NCBI RefSeq assembly: GCF_049319665.1
Contig: NZ_JBMOUD010000017.1
Location: 38,305 to 102,304, forward strand
DNA length: 64,000 nt
DNA from: JBMOUD01 sp049319665
GTDB taxonomy: Bacteria > Pseudomonadota > Gammaproteobacteria > Enterobacterales > Enterobacteriaceae
Reading direction: 5' to 3'
Position numbers and translations under genes: made by a program. Numbering within the stretch: the first letter of the stretch is position 1; each line of letters begins with the position of its first letter. Shown here one piece after another: positions 33,553 to 41,507 of this stretch. Below the pieces are notes generated by a model. That model had not been told where the DNA came from, did not search any database, and saw only the letters and a list, made by a program, of their open reading frames with translations.

Positions 33553-36087
33553 ATGAGTATCACCAATATATTAGCCGATGCAGCAAAATCACTTTCCGGG
33601 AGCCTGAATCGTTATCGCCTTGATGTGCAGGATTGTGATGCGTATTTGGACGTAGAGTCTTTTTCTGGCCAGGAAGGGGTGAGTTCTGGGTATCGTTACC
33701 GGATTGATTTTACCAGTACTGATAAGGATATCAGTGCGCAGGCTATGTTACGTCGTAGCACCACGCTTACGATGCAAACAGTCGGCGATTTAATTCCGGG
33801 TATTTCCGCAACTCAGGTGCAAAAAGTGGTTCATGGTGTGGTGACTAATTTCACCCGACTGTCTGGTTCCGTAGACGAAGCACACTATCAGATAACGCTT
33901 GAGCCGTTTTTTGCGCTACTGGGTAACCAGAAACGCTCTCACCGTTTCTTTCTCAATAAAACTGTACCGGAAGTCGTGGAGCAAATCCTTCGTGAACATA
34001 ACTTCAAAGGCTGGGAATTTGAGTTTGGTTTAAAACATAGCTATCCGAAACGCGAACAGATCAACCAGATAGACGAAAGTGATCGGGCGTTTATTGAACG
34101 CTTATTGGCTGAAGTCGGGATTTTCTACACCTTCAAACTACATGAAGATACCCAAACAGAGGTTCTCTTATTTGGGGATAAACAAAGCTGTTATCAGTTT
34201 GGTAAGACGCTGCCATTAGGCAATCCTGCGGGGATGAATGATAACGGCGTTGAGTCGGTTTGGGGATTATCTTTGCGTCATCAGGTTGTCGAGGCTTCTG
34301 TTCAGGCTAAAGATTACAACCACCGTGAAGCTCAAAATATACTGCTCTCCGCGCGGGCTGATATGACCCGAGGAGATGGCGATGGCATAACTTATGGGGA
34401 TGTTTATCAGTATCAGCCTCGGCATCTAGTACGTGGTGATGCAATAACACCCGCCCCGGAAAGCGGTAATTTCTGGGCACGTCTCGAACATGAACGGTAT
34501 CTGGCCTCACAAACCGAGTTACAGGGGAGCAGTACGGATGCCTCCTTAGCGTTACTCCAGGTATTGACCGTCACAGACAATACGCTGGTATCCAGGCTGC
34601 CGGCGGTGTGGCAAGAACCAGTGGTGGTTATCGGACTGCGTTTCACCGCCAGTCGCGCGACATCACTGCTGGTAAATTTTAGTGCTGTTCCCTATAGCGA
34701 AATCCTGTGCTGGCGTCCGGCGCTGCTGCCTCGTCCTAAGGTCAGCGGCACGCTGATGGCGCGTGTGACCAGCGCCAAAACTCATGATATCTACGCCTGG
34801 CAGGATGCGTTGGGCCTGTACCGGGTGAAATTTGATGCCGACCAGGACGACCGAAAGCCGGGGCAAGAAAGCATGCCGCTGCGTCTGGCGAAACCCTACG
34901 GCGGTGATGTTTACGGTATTCACTTTCCGCTGATACAGGGCACTGAAGTAGCGATAGCCTTCCACGACGGCGACCCGGACCGGCCTTATATCGCCCATGC
35001 GCTGCATGACTCGCGCCACGTTGACCATGTCACCGAGAAAAACAACACCCGCAACGTCATCCGCACCCCGGCCAATAACAAACTGCGCTTTGAAGACAAG
35101 CGCGGCGAAGAACATATTAAGCTCAGCACCGAGTACGGCGGCAAGACGCAGCTTAATCTGGGTCACAATGTTGATTACGCTCGCGTATTGCGTGGAGAAG
35201 GGGCAGAGCTGCGTACGGATAAATGGGTAAGTGTGCGTGGTGGGGCTGGCGTATTTATCACCGCAGATAAACAACCTTCAGCCAATGGGCAAATGTTGGA
35301 GATGTCCGCAGCCCTGAGTCAGTTACAACAGGCGCAGAATTTAGCGGAGTCTTTAAGTAGCGCCGCTGAAGTCGCAAAAGCAGAGCTTGCCGACTTGCAA
35401 ACGCAGAAAGCCTTATTAAGCGAGGCGTTGACTGAACTCAAAAAATCCGCGCTGTTACTGTCTGCCCCGGAAGGGATAGCCCAGGTGACGCCGAAATCAC
35501 TGCAATTCTCCGCTGGAGAAAACATCACCGCGACAAGTGGCGGCAATACCGATTTCAGCATCCTGAAAAAAATGACCGTGGCAGCCGGGGAGCGAATCAG
35601 CCTGTATGCCCAGAGGTTAGGTATCAAACTGTTCGCCAGTAAAGGGAAAATTGAGATTCAGGCACAGGGTGATGAAATGACTCTGGACGCGCTGAAAGAT
35701 ATCCGTATCAGCAGCAGTGAAGGAAAAATCATTATCAGCGCTAAAAAGGAAATCATCCTGACCAGCGGTGGAGGCTATATCCGTATAGCGGACGGGACAG
35801 TGGAGTGTGCAGCACCGGATAAAATCATTGAGCGTGGCGCGGTATGGCAGAAGTTTGGTGGGAAAAGTGCCAGCGAAATGCTGAATCAGTATCAACAGGG
35901 AAATTATGAGCTTCAGCCACAAATGGTTTTGGCAGGAACAGAGAAAGCATTAAAAAACCAGCATGCTGAACTTAACAGTGACACAGGGAAAACACAAGGC
36001 AGTACCACGATGGAAGGGCGTCTATCTACACAGAGTTATGAGGTGGTGAAGGGCGTAAATCTCACGTTGAATAAGGATAGCAAGTGA
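33553..36087 (+). CDS. vgrG: T6SS spike protein VgrG (TssI)
   Basis: The 844-aa protein has the gp27-like N-terminal domain (about 20-390), the highly conserved gp5/OB part (about 395-520, VKFDADQDDRKPGQESMPLRL and GTEVAIAFHDGDPDRPYI), and a beta-helix DUF2345-type C-terminal region (about 575-760) with a helical stretch (SQLQQAQNLAESLSSAAEV) before it. The last about 80 residues are a tail of unknown fold, possibly a loader for the lipase encoded next. The stop overlaps the lipase start (TGATG). The conserved core is visibly more GC-rich than either end, suggesting a mosaic gene. Confidence 0.96.
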   Translation: MSITNILADAAKSLSGSLNRYRLDVQDCDAYLDVESFSGQEGVSSGYRYRIDFTSTDKDISAQAMLRRSTTLTMQTVGDLIPGISATQVQKVVHGVVTNFTRLSGSVDEAHYQITLEPFFALLGNQKRSHRFFLNKTVPEVVEQILREHNFKGWEFEFGLKHSYPKREQINQIDESDRAFIERLLAEVGIFYTFKLHEDTQTEVLLFGDKQSCYQFGKTLPLGNPAGMNDNGVESVWGLSLRHQVVEASVQAKDYNHREAQNILLSARADMTRGDGDGITYGDVYQYQPRHLVRGDAITPAPESGNFWARLEHERYLASQTELQGSSTDASLALLQVLTVTDNTLVSRLPAVWQEPVVVIGLRFTASRATSLLVNFSAVPYSEILCWRPALLPRPKVSGTLMARVTSAKTHDIYAWQDALGLYRVKFDADQDDRKPGQESMPLRLAKPYGGDVYGIHFPLIQGTEVAIAFHDGDPDRPYIAHALHDSRHVDHVTEKNNTRNVIRTPANNKLRFEDKRGEEHIKLSTEYGGKTQLNLGHNVDYARVLRGEGAELRTDKWVSVRGGAGVFITADKQPSANGQMLEMSAALSQLQQAQNLAESLSSAAEVAKAELADLQTQKALLSEALTELKKSALLLSAPEGIAQVTPKSLQFSAGENITATSGGNTDFSILKKMTVAAGERISLYAQRLGIKLFASKGKIEIQAQGDEMTLDALKDIRISSSEGKIIISAKKEIILTSGGGYIRIADGTVECAAPDKIIERGAVWQKFGGKSASEMLNQYQQGNYELQPQMVLAGTEKALKNQHAELNSDTGKTQGSTTMEGRLSTQSYEVVKGVNLTLNKDSK

Positions 36088-37676
36088 TGGGAATCACCAA
36101 AATTTATCCAACTTTTGATCAGGCAGGCAGAGCCAATTATCAATTGGTGAGCCAGCCAAAAGACTGTGGCTCAACCCAGCAGTGCATTGTGTATCCAGAG
36201 AAAGTAATTCCTGTAATCTTTGTTCCCGGCGTCATGGGAAGCAATCTGAAAAGCAATCAAAATGATGAATATGAGAGTGTTTGGAACCTGGATAGTACTT
36301 GGAGCATCTTGAGTAGCTGGATCACCGCGGGGCCACAAAAACGTAAGGAAAAACTCAACCCAGTAAGTACAGAGGTGGATGATGGCGGAAAAGTAGATGA
36401 TAAGGATGAACTGTTTTTACTGCAAACACGGCGTGAACGGGGTTGGGGGAGTGTGGCTTATACCAGTTACTCTTCTTTTTTGAACTGGTTGCAGGATACG
36501 TTAAACGATTTCGATAACATGGAACACGGCGAACGTATCCGTCTGCTAAAGAGTCAACTGGACGTGGAAGCGGGGGATGTGTCAGTACAACCGGCTGAGG
36601 TAGCGCTAACCTATGGCTATATCTTCCCGGTGTTTGCCGTCGGCTATAACTGGCTACAGTCCAACGCAGATTCAGCCCAGTATCTGGCAGATAAAATCAC
36701 CGATATTATCAACTTTTATCAGAGCAAAAATCGTCAATGCGAAAAAGTGATATTAGTCACTCACTCGATGGGCGGGCTGGTCGCACGGCATTATACCCAG
36801 GTGCTGGAAGGAGAGCAGCATGTCCTAGGGGTGCTGCACGGTGTGCTGCCAGCACTCGGGGCCGCGGCAGCTTACCGCAGAATGAAAGCTGGAACTGAAT
36901 ATGCGTCGTGGAGCCTTACCGGATGGCTCACTTCTAAGGTATTGGGGGGCGATACTGCTGCCATGACGGCGGTACTGGCACAATCGGCGGGGCCATTGCA
37001 GTTATTGCCTGGGAAGGAGTACGGCAATTATTGGTTAAGAATTCTTGATGGCCAGCACGTTACGGCTTACCCAACGGCAGATCCTTATGAAGAAATTTAT
37101 CTGCAACGCGATAAATGGTGGGGCTTATGTGAAGATCAGTTTATCAATCCGGGGAAGAATGGTGATCAACAACAGCGAGACAATGATTGGCAATCATTTT
37201 CTGAGATAATAGACGACCAAGTCAGTAGTTTTATAGAAAACCTTGCAGGAAAGTATCACTCAACCACTTATGCCTTTTACGGCGCTACAGCAGCCCATCT
37301 TGCCTATGGTGAGGTATGTTGGCAGGCCCAAACCTCGTGGTTTAACTTCGGTAAGAGCCAAGAGCAGCATTTAACGCCGGGTGATGCATTGGCGTTAGAC
37401 AAAACCGAAAACGGTACCACACGCGGCGTCACGACTCCGTCTGAAGCGGGGAAGTGGGTAAAGCAGACTTACGAGATACAAGCACCGGAAGAACCAGGGG
37501 ATGGCACGGTACCACTACGTTCGGGGAGAATAGCCGACCATTTTCTACAGGCGCGTTATCAGGTGGAGGTAGATCATGAATCCGCTTATCAGAATTCAGA
37601 TGCACAACAGTTTACATTGCGGGCGCTGGTAAAAATTATCCAGCAGGTTCAACACACCACATTGGCTGACTTATGA
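36087..37676 (+). CDS. T6SS lipase effector, Tle4-like alpha/beta hydrolase
   Basis: The 529-aa protein has an oxyanion-type FVPGVMGSNL at about 45-54, a nucleophile elbow VTHSMGGLVARHY with Ser227, DGTVP with Asp472 and VDHESAY with His497, giving a complete candidate Ser-Asp-His triad. The first elbow residue is Thr rather than Gly, as in some lipases. No signal peptide is present. It is fused translationally to vgrG and followed by two Tli4-type immunity genes, which supports the Tle4 assignment (periplasmic phospholipase or lipase toxin) from family knowledge. Substrate is not determinable here. Confidence 0.85.
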   Translation: MGITKIYPTFDQAGRANYQLVSQPKDCGSTQQCIVYPEKVIPVIFVPGVMGSNLKSNQNDEYESVWNLDSTWSILSSWITAGPQKRKEKLNPVSTEVDDGGKVDDKDELFLLQTRRERGWGSVAYTSYSSFLNWLQDTLNDFDNMEHGERIRLLKSQLDVEAGDVSVQPAEVALTYGYIFPVFAVGYNWLQSNADSAQYLADKITDIINFYQSKNRQCEKVILVTHSMGGLVARHYTQVLEGEQHVLGVLHGVLPALGAAAAYRRMKAGTEYASWSLTGWLTSKVLGGDTAAMTAVLAQSAGPLQLLPGKEYGNYWLRILDGQHVTAYPTADPYEEIYLQRDKWWGLCEDQFINPGKNGDQQQRDNDWQSFSEIIDDQVSSFIENLAGKYHSTTYAFYGATAAHLAYGEVCWQAQTSWFNFGKSQEQHLTPGDALALDKTENGTTRGVTTPSEAGKWVKQTYEIQAPEEPGDGTVPLRSGRIADHFLQARYQVEVDHESAYQNSDAQQFTLRALVKIIQQVQHTTLADL

Positions 37677-38761
37677 AAATGAAAAAAACGGCCATAACAT
37701 TACTGGCTTTAGCTGTGGGCTTAACCGCCGGTTGTCTGTATAGCGCTTCCCGCCCTGATAGTCATTTAACCCCTGAGGAGAACACGCAGATGCAAACTTT
37801 TTTACAAGGTATGAAACCCCATTGTATAGGCCGCTACCTGGTCGATATGCCGGGATCTTTTTTGATCAAGGAAGGCAATATTATGGCCTTTATTGATCGT
37901 GCACCGATAAAAACCAAGCGCCTTTATCGCCCGGCCTTTGAGCAAAAAATCCGCCTGCGGGAAGCCGAACTGAGCAATAAACAGCCCTTAAATACACAGG
38001 ATAAACCGTTTTTAAAACATGTTTATCCCCTGCCAGCAGGGATGGAGGGGGTGATATTTGAAAGAAACCAAAGTAATTCCATACATGATGTGGCACGTAT
38101 TCTGGAGGCGCATCTATATAGCAATGGTGTGGCGATAGAGGTAGAAATAAAGGTGAGAAATGGCTCAGAAGAGCGTTATAGAGAAAGACGTAATAAACAC
38201 CCCGAACTTTACGGTAATACAGTCCCTGAAAAACTTACGGCGTTAACGCAGTTACTACAAAGGATGTCAGGACAAAGTAATACGGAGATCCCGCAACAGG
38301 CTGGGCTCTGCCTGCCGGATTTGTTTATTGCCGACGGGAGCAAAAACCAAAATGAAAGTCTGAATATCATCTTTACCTCCCCTGACTATGCGAAAACCCA
38401 ATTTAAATTCGACACTGATAATTATACGAATGAAGACAGTACGTTATTGGAAAGAAGTGGTCCACTCGACCTGATGATTAAAGCTGCCTCAGGGCGGACT
38501 ATCCAAAAAGGCAAACGAAATATTAATGGTCAGTATAGTGAAGAGTGGTTATTTACAGGTAAGGATAAGGGAGAGAAAAGCTTACGTTTTTCCCTGCATA
38601 TCAATGAAAAAACAAATACTCCCAAAACACCTCTATTTTTTATGGACTTTACGCAACGTGGAGAAATGGGTAATTATCAACTAACAGAAAATGAAGCGGT
38701 CAGTGTCTGGGAGCAGATCACCCGTACGATAAGGTTGCGCCCTGGAGCATTTGGTCAATAA
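37673..38761 (+). CDS. Tli4-like immunity protein, copy 1 (lipoprotein form)
   Basis: The 362-aa protein starts with a lipoprotein signal (GLTAGC, lipid-bearing Cys21), then SRPDSHLTPEEN, the conserved HCIGRYLVDMPGSF and the C-terminal FFMDFTQRGEMGNYQLTENEAVSVWEQI blocks found in Tli4-family proteins, which bind and block Tle4 lipases in the periplasm. The start overlaps the lipase stop by 4 nt. It is nearly identical to the next gene except at the N-terminus and in residues about 132-178. Confidence 0.85.
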   Translation: MKMKKTAITLLALAVGLTAGCLYSASRPDSHLTPEENTQMQTFLQGMKPHCIGRYLVDMPGSFLIKEGNIMAFIDRAPIKTKRLYRPAFEQKIRLREAELSNKQPLNTQDKPFLKHVYPLPAGMEGVIFERNQSNSIHDVARILEAHLYSNGVAIEVEIKVRNGSEERYRERRNKHPELYGNTVPEKLTALTQLLQRMSGQSNTEIPQQAGLCLPDLFIADGSKNQNESLNIIFTSPDYAKTQFKFDTDNYTNEDSTLLERSGPLDLMIKAASGRTIQKGKRNINGQYSEEWLFTGKDKGEKSLRFSLHINEKTNTPKTPLFFMDFTQRGEMGNYQLTENEAVSVWEQITRTIRLRPGAFGQ

Positions 38762-38789
38762 CCCGTTTCCAAGGATGCAAGCTGATTGT

Positions 38790-39878
38790 ATGAAATATAA
38801 AAAACTGGCGCTGGTACTTCTCGCGTTGGGGGCAGGACTGATGGGGCATGGAGCGTATGCTGCTTCCCGCCCTGATAGTCATTTAACTCCTGAGGAGAAC
38901 ACGCAGATGCAAACTTTTTTACAAGGTATGAAACCCCATTGTATAGGCCGTTATCTGGTCGATATGCCGGGATCTTTTCTGATCAAGGAAGGCAATATTA
39001 TGGCCTTTATTGATCGAGCACCGATAAAAACCAAGCGCCTTTATCGCCCGGCCTTTGAGCAAAAAATCCACCTGCGGGAAGCCGAACTGAGCAATAAACA
39101 GCCCTTAAATCCACAGGATAAACCGTTTTTAAAACATGTTTATCCCCTGCCAGCAGGGATGGAGGGGGTGATATTTGAAAGGAATGAGGGACTTTCAGTC
39201 CCTGATGCGTCCCGTGTTCTAGAAGCATATTTGTATACTAATGGAGTCGCGGTAGAAATCGAAATGAAAGCAAGGAATGGGTTGTCTTCCCGATACGATG
39301 ATGACAGAGAGGATACTCCCGAAATCTACGGTAATACAGTCCCTGAAAAACTTGCAGCGTTAACGCAGTTACTACAAAGAATGTCAGGACAAAGTAATAC
39401 GGAGATCCCGCAACAGGCTGGGCTCTGCCTGCCGGATTTGTTTATTGCCGACGGGAGCAAAAACCAAAATGAAAGTCTGAATATTATCTTTACCTCCCCT
39501 GACTATGCGAAAACCAAATTTAAATTCGACACTGATAATTATACGAATGAGGACAGTACGTTATTGGAAAGAAGTGGTCCACTCGACCTGATGATTAAAG
39601 CTGCCTCAGGGCGAACTATCCAAAAAGGCAAACGAAATATTAATGGTCAGTATAGTGAAGAGTGGTTATTTACAGGCAAGGATAAGGGAGAGAAAAGCTT
39701 ACGTTTTTCCCTGCATATCAATGAAAAAACAAATACTCCCAAAACACCTCTATTTTTTATGGACTTTACGCAGCGTGGAGAAACGGGTAATTATCAACTA
39801 ACAGAAAATGAAGCGGTTAGTGTCTGGGAGCAGATCACCCATACGATAAGGTTACGGCCTGGAGCATTTGGTCAATAA
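38790..39878 (+). CDS. Tli4-like immunity protein, copy 2 (soluble periplasmic form)
   Basis: From ATG 38790 the product is 362 aa and begins MKYKKLALVLLALGAGLMGH with a cleavage site at AYA/AS, so it has a type I signal peptide rather than a lipobox. From residue 25 on it matches copy 1 almost exactly, except for a divergent block at about 132-178 (EGLSVPDASRVLEAYLYTNG against QSNSIHDVARILEAHLYSNG in copy 1). It may protect against a variant lipase, or give a soluble pool of immunity protein. Confidence 0.85.
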   Translation: MKYKKLALVLLALGAGLMGHGAYAASRPDSHLTPEENTQMQTFLQGMKPHCIGRYLVDMPGSFLIKEGNIMAFIDRAPIKTKRLYRPAFEQKIHLREAELSNKQPLNPQDKPFLKHVYPLPAGMEGVIFERNEGLSVPDASRVLEAYLYTNGVAVEIEMKARNGLSSRYDDDREDTPEIYGNTVPEKLAALTQLLQRMSGQSNTEIPQQAGLCLPDLFIADGSKNQNESLNIIFTSPDYAKTKFKFDTDNYTNEDSTLLERSGPLDLMIKAASGRTIQKGKRNINGQYSEEWLFTGKDKGEKSLRFSLHINEKTNTPKTPLFFMDFTQRGETGNYQLTENEAVSVWEQITHTIRLRPGAFGQ

Positions 39879-39906
39879 CCCGTGGCCAAGGATGCAAGCT
39901 GATTGT

Positions 39907-39993
39907 ATGAAATATAAAAAACTGGCGCTGGTACTTCTCGCGTCAGAGGAGGGGATATATATCGATTACAATCCTAATATTCCAAAATGCTAA
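39907..39993 (+). pseudogene. Stump of a third Tli4-like gene
   Basis: The junction sequence after copy 2 repeats the one after copy 1, and the first 12 codons (MKYKKLALVLLA) are identical to copy 2. Identity stops at about 39943, and the frame ends after 28 codons. This is a 5' remnant left by deletion or recombination. Confidence 0.8.
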
Positions 39994-40107
39994 TGTGTGG
40001 AATTCGAATTTATAATTTCCTTACATGAATGATTACTTAATTTAAATAATTTAAATACATAATTGTTTATTTTTCTAGTTAATAATAGTAACGATAAGGA
40101 GAAAGGA
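39994..40107. other. AT-rich junction before the PAAR gene
   Basis: No gene is supported. The stretch marks a sharp change from the Tli4 repeats to AT-rich sequence that continues through the PAAR gene and the next gene. A strong ribosome-binding site (AAGGAGAAAGGA) ends it. Confidence 0.4.
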
Positions 40108-40374
40108 ATGGCTGGGATCGTTTGCCTAGGTGATGCTACTACACATGGGGGAAACGTAATAACCGCATCCTCTACTATGTTTATTAATGGTGTACAGGTT
40201 GCACTAGTTGGTGATTTAGTCTCGTGTCCTATCCCCGGGCATGGAGTCAATCCAATTATTGAAGGCGCACCAACTGAAATGGAAGAAGGTATCTCTGTTG
40301 TGGTTAATAATTGTCAGTGTGCCTGTGGATGTCGAGTTATCAGTTCTCACCCTGAAAACAGCATTGAGAGATAA
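40108..40374 (+). CDS. PAAR-domain spike-tip protein
   Basis: The 88-aa protein has the PAAR pattern GDATTHGGNVITASSTMFINGVQ and PIPGHGVNPIIEGAP with metal-binding His residues; a Cys cluster (CQCACGC) follows. PAAR proteins cap the VgrG trimer. The start at 40108 is set by the ribosome-binding site AAGGAGAAAGGA. It overlaps nothing and is 2 bp from the next gene. Confidence 0.93.
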   Translation: MAGIVCLGDATTHGGNVITASSTMFINGVQVALVGDLVSCPIPGHGVNPIIEGAPTEMEEGISVVVNNCQCACGCRVISSHPENSIER

Positions 40375-40376
40375 TT

Positions 40377-41507
40377 ATGGCTTGGCCTATTCCTAAAATT
40401 CCAGAACAATCAGTATTGCCACCACCTCATTATGTTCGATGGGTAATTTTTTTGGTAATAATGTTGATAATGGGGTCATTATGCGCTTTATTTATTGGCC
40501 ATTTTTCAACTTATATCCCAATACTGCTCTATGGCGCATTACCTGGATTGCTTTTATGGTGTTGTATTTTTGGCGTAATACTTAACCGTTATGAGCAATC
40601 AGGAATATCTGCATTTTCTTGGCATGAGGAGTCACAAAAAACCAAATCACAATGGCAACAATGGAGTCGAAAACAACTTGTTGTAATAGGAAATGTTTTA
40701 TTAACTCCTGAAGTTGATGGCATTTCCTCCATTTTAGGTGAGACAGCAAAAATTCCTATGTATCCTCAAAAGGCTCGTCCTCTTTGGGGGGGGGAACATC
40801 CATTATCAGTAATGTTAAGTGAACTTGATTCAAAACTGGAAGAACAAGCAGTCGGTTATCGTCATTATTTAAATACAATATACGTATTATATCCATCAGC
40901 ATTACATCGTGAGCGTGAAAGAGTTAAATCCTCTTTTTTTAAACAATGGGATCTTATCCCAGAGTTTTTTTCTTCTATTGAAGATATTAATGAGTTTAAT
41001 CTTGAGTCTGAAATAAATGGTGTGGTTTTAATTTTATGCTTACAAACCTGGCCAAATGATATACCACAACAATCCAGTGAGTTTATATCTGCTCAATTAC
41101 TCAGTTCGTCAGAGTTTATTGTTACACATCAATTTACTAAGATCGCAGGATTAGGACGAATAATGCCATTGACTCCTGAAAAGTTGCCTGATGATCTTGA
41201 TATGCTTTTTGATTACAACAGATTAAATTTTAATGAATTAGAGCATGTCTGGTTATCAGGTGATTCGGAGGATACCTCAGCAAATATAGCGTTATATGCT
41301 AACTCTCGGTATTGGATGTTACCTAAAAAGAAACCACTTCATTATATTGATCTTACTTTCGGGCCACCAGGAGAACTCGCCTTCGGTTTATCCTTGAGCA
41401 TGATGGTGGAAGCAGTAGATAAGACTTCTAAAAATCACTTAATAATTTATCAAGAGTCTCAATCTTCAGGTTGGATGTGTTTAATTACGAAGGAGTTATT
41501 TTCATGA
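40377..41507 (+). CDS. T6SS-linked inner-membrane protein of unknown function
   Basis: The 376-aa protein has two adjacent membrane helices near the N-terminus (about residues 22-44 and 48-70) and a cytoplasmic part of about 300 residues. I do not recognise its domain. It lies between PAAR and tssM, and its stop overlaps the tssM start (ATGA), so it is co-translated with the membrane-complex gene. Codon use is AT-rich, unlike most tss genes. A role as PAAR/effector adaptor or TssM accessory protein is possible, but only by position. Confidence 0.75.
   Translation: MAWPIPKIPEQSVLPPPHYVRWVIFLVIMLIMGSLCALFIGHFSTYIPILLYGALPGLLLWCCIFGVILNRYEQSGISAFSWHEESQKTKSQWQQWSRKQLVVIGNVLLTPEVDGISSILGETAKIPMYPQKARPLWGGEHPLSVMLSELDSKLEEQAVGYRHYLNTIYVLYPSALHRERERVKSSFFKQWDLIPEFFSSIEDINEFNLESEINGVVLILCLQTWPNDIPQQSSEFISAQLLSSSEFIVTHQFTKIAGLGRIMPLTPEKLPDDLDMLFDYNRLNFNELEHVWLSGDSEDTSANIALYANSRYWMLPKKKPLHYIDLTFGPPGELAFGLSLSMMVEAVDKTSKNHLIIYQESQSSGWMCLITKELFS

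Noticed and set aside
38751..38789. Upstream start for the second Tli4-like gene
   Set aside because: It overlaps the end of copy 1 and would hide the signal peptide that begins at 38790.
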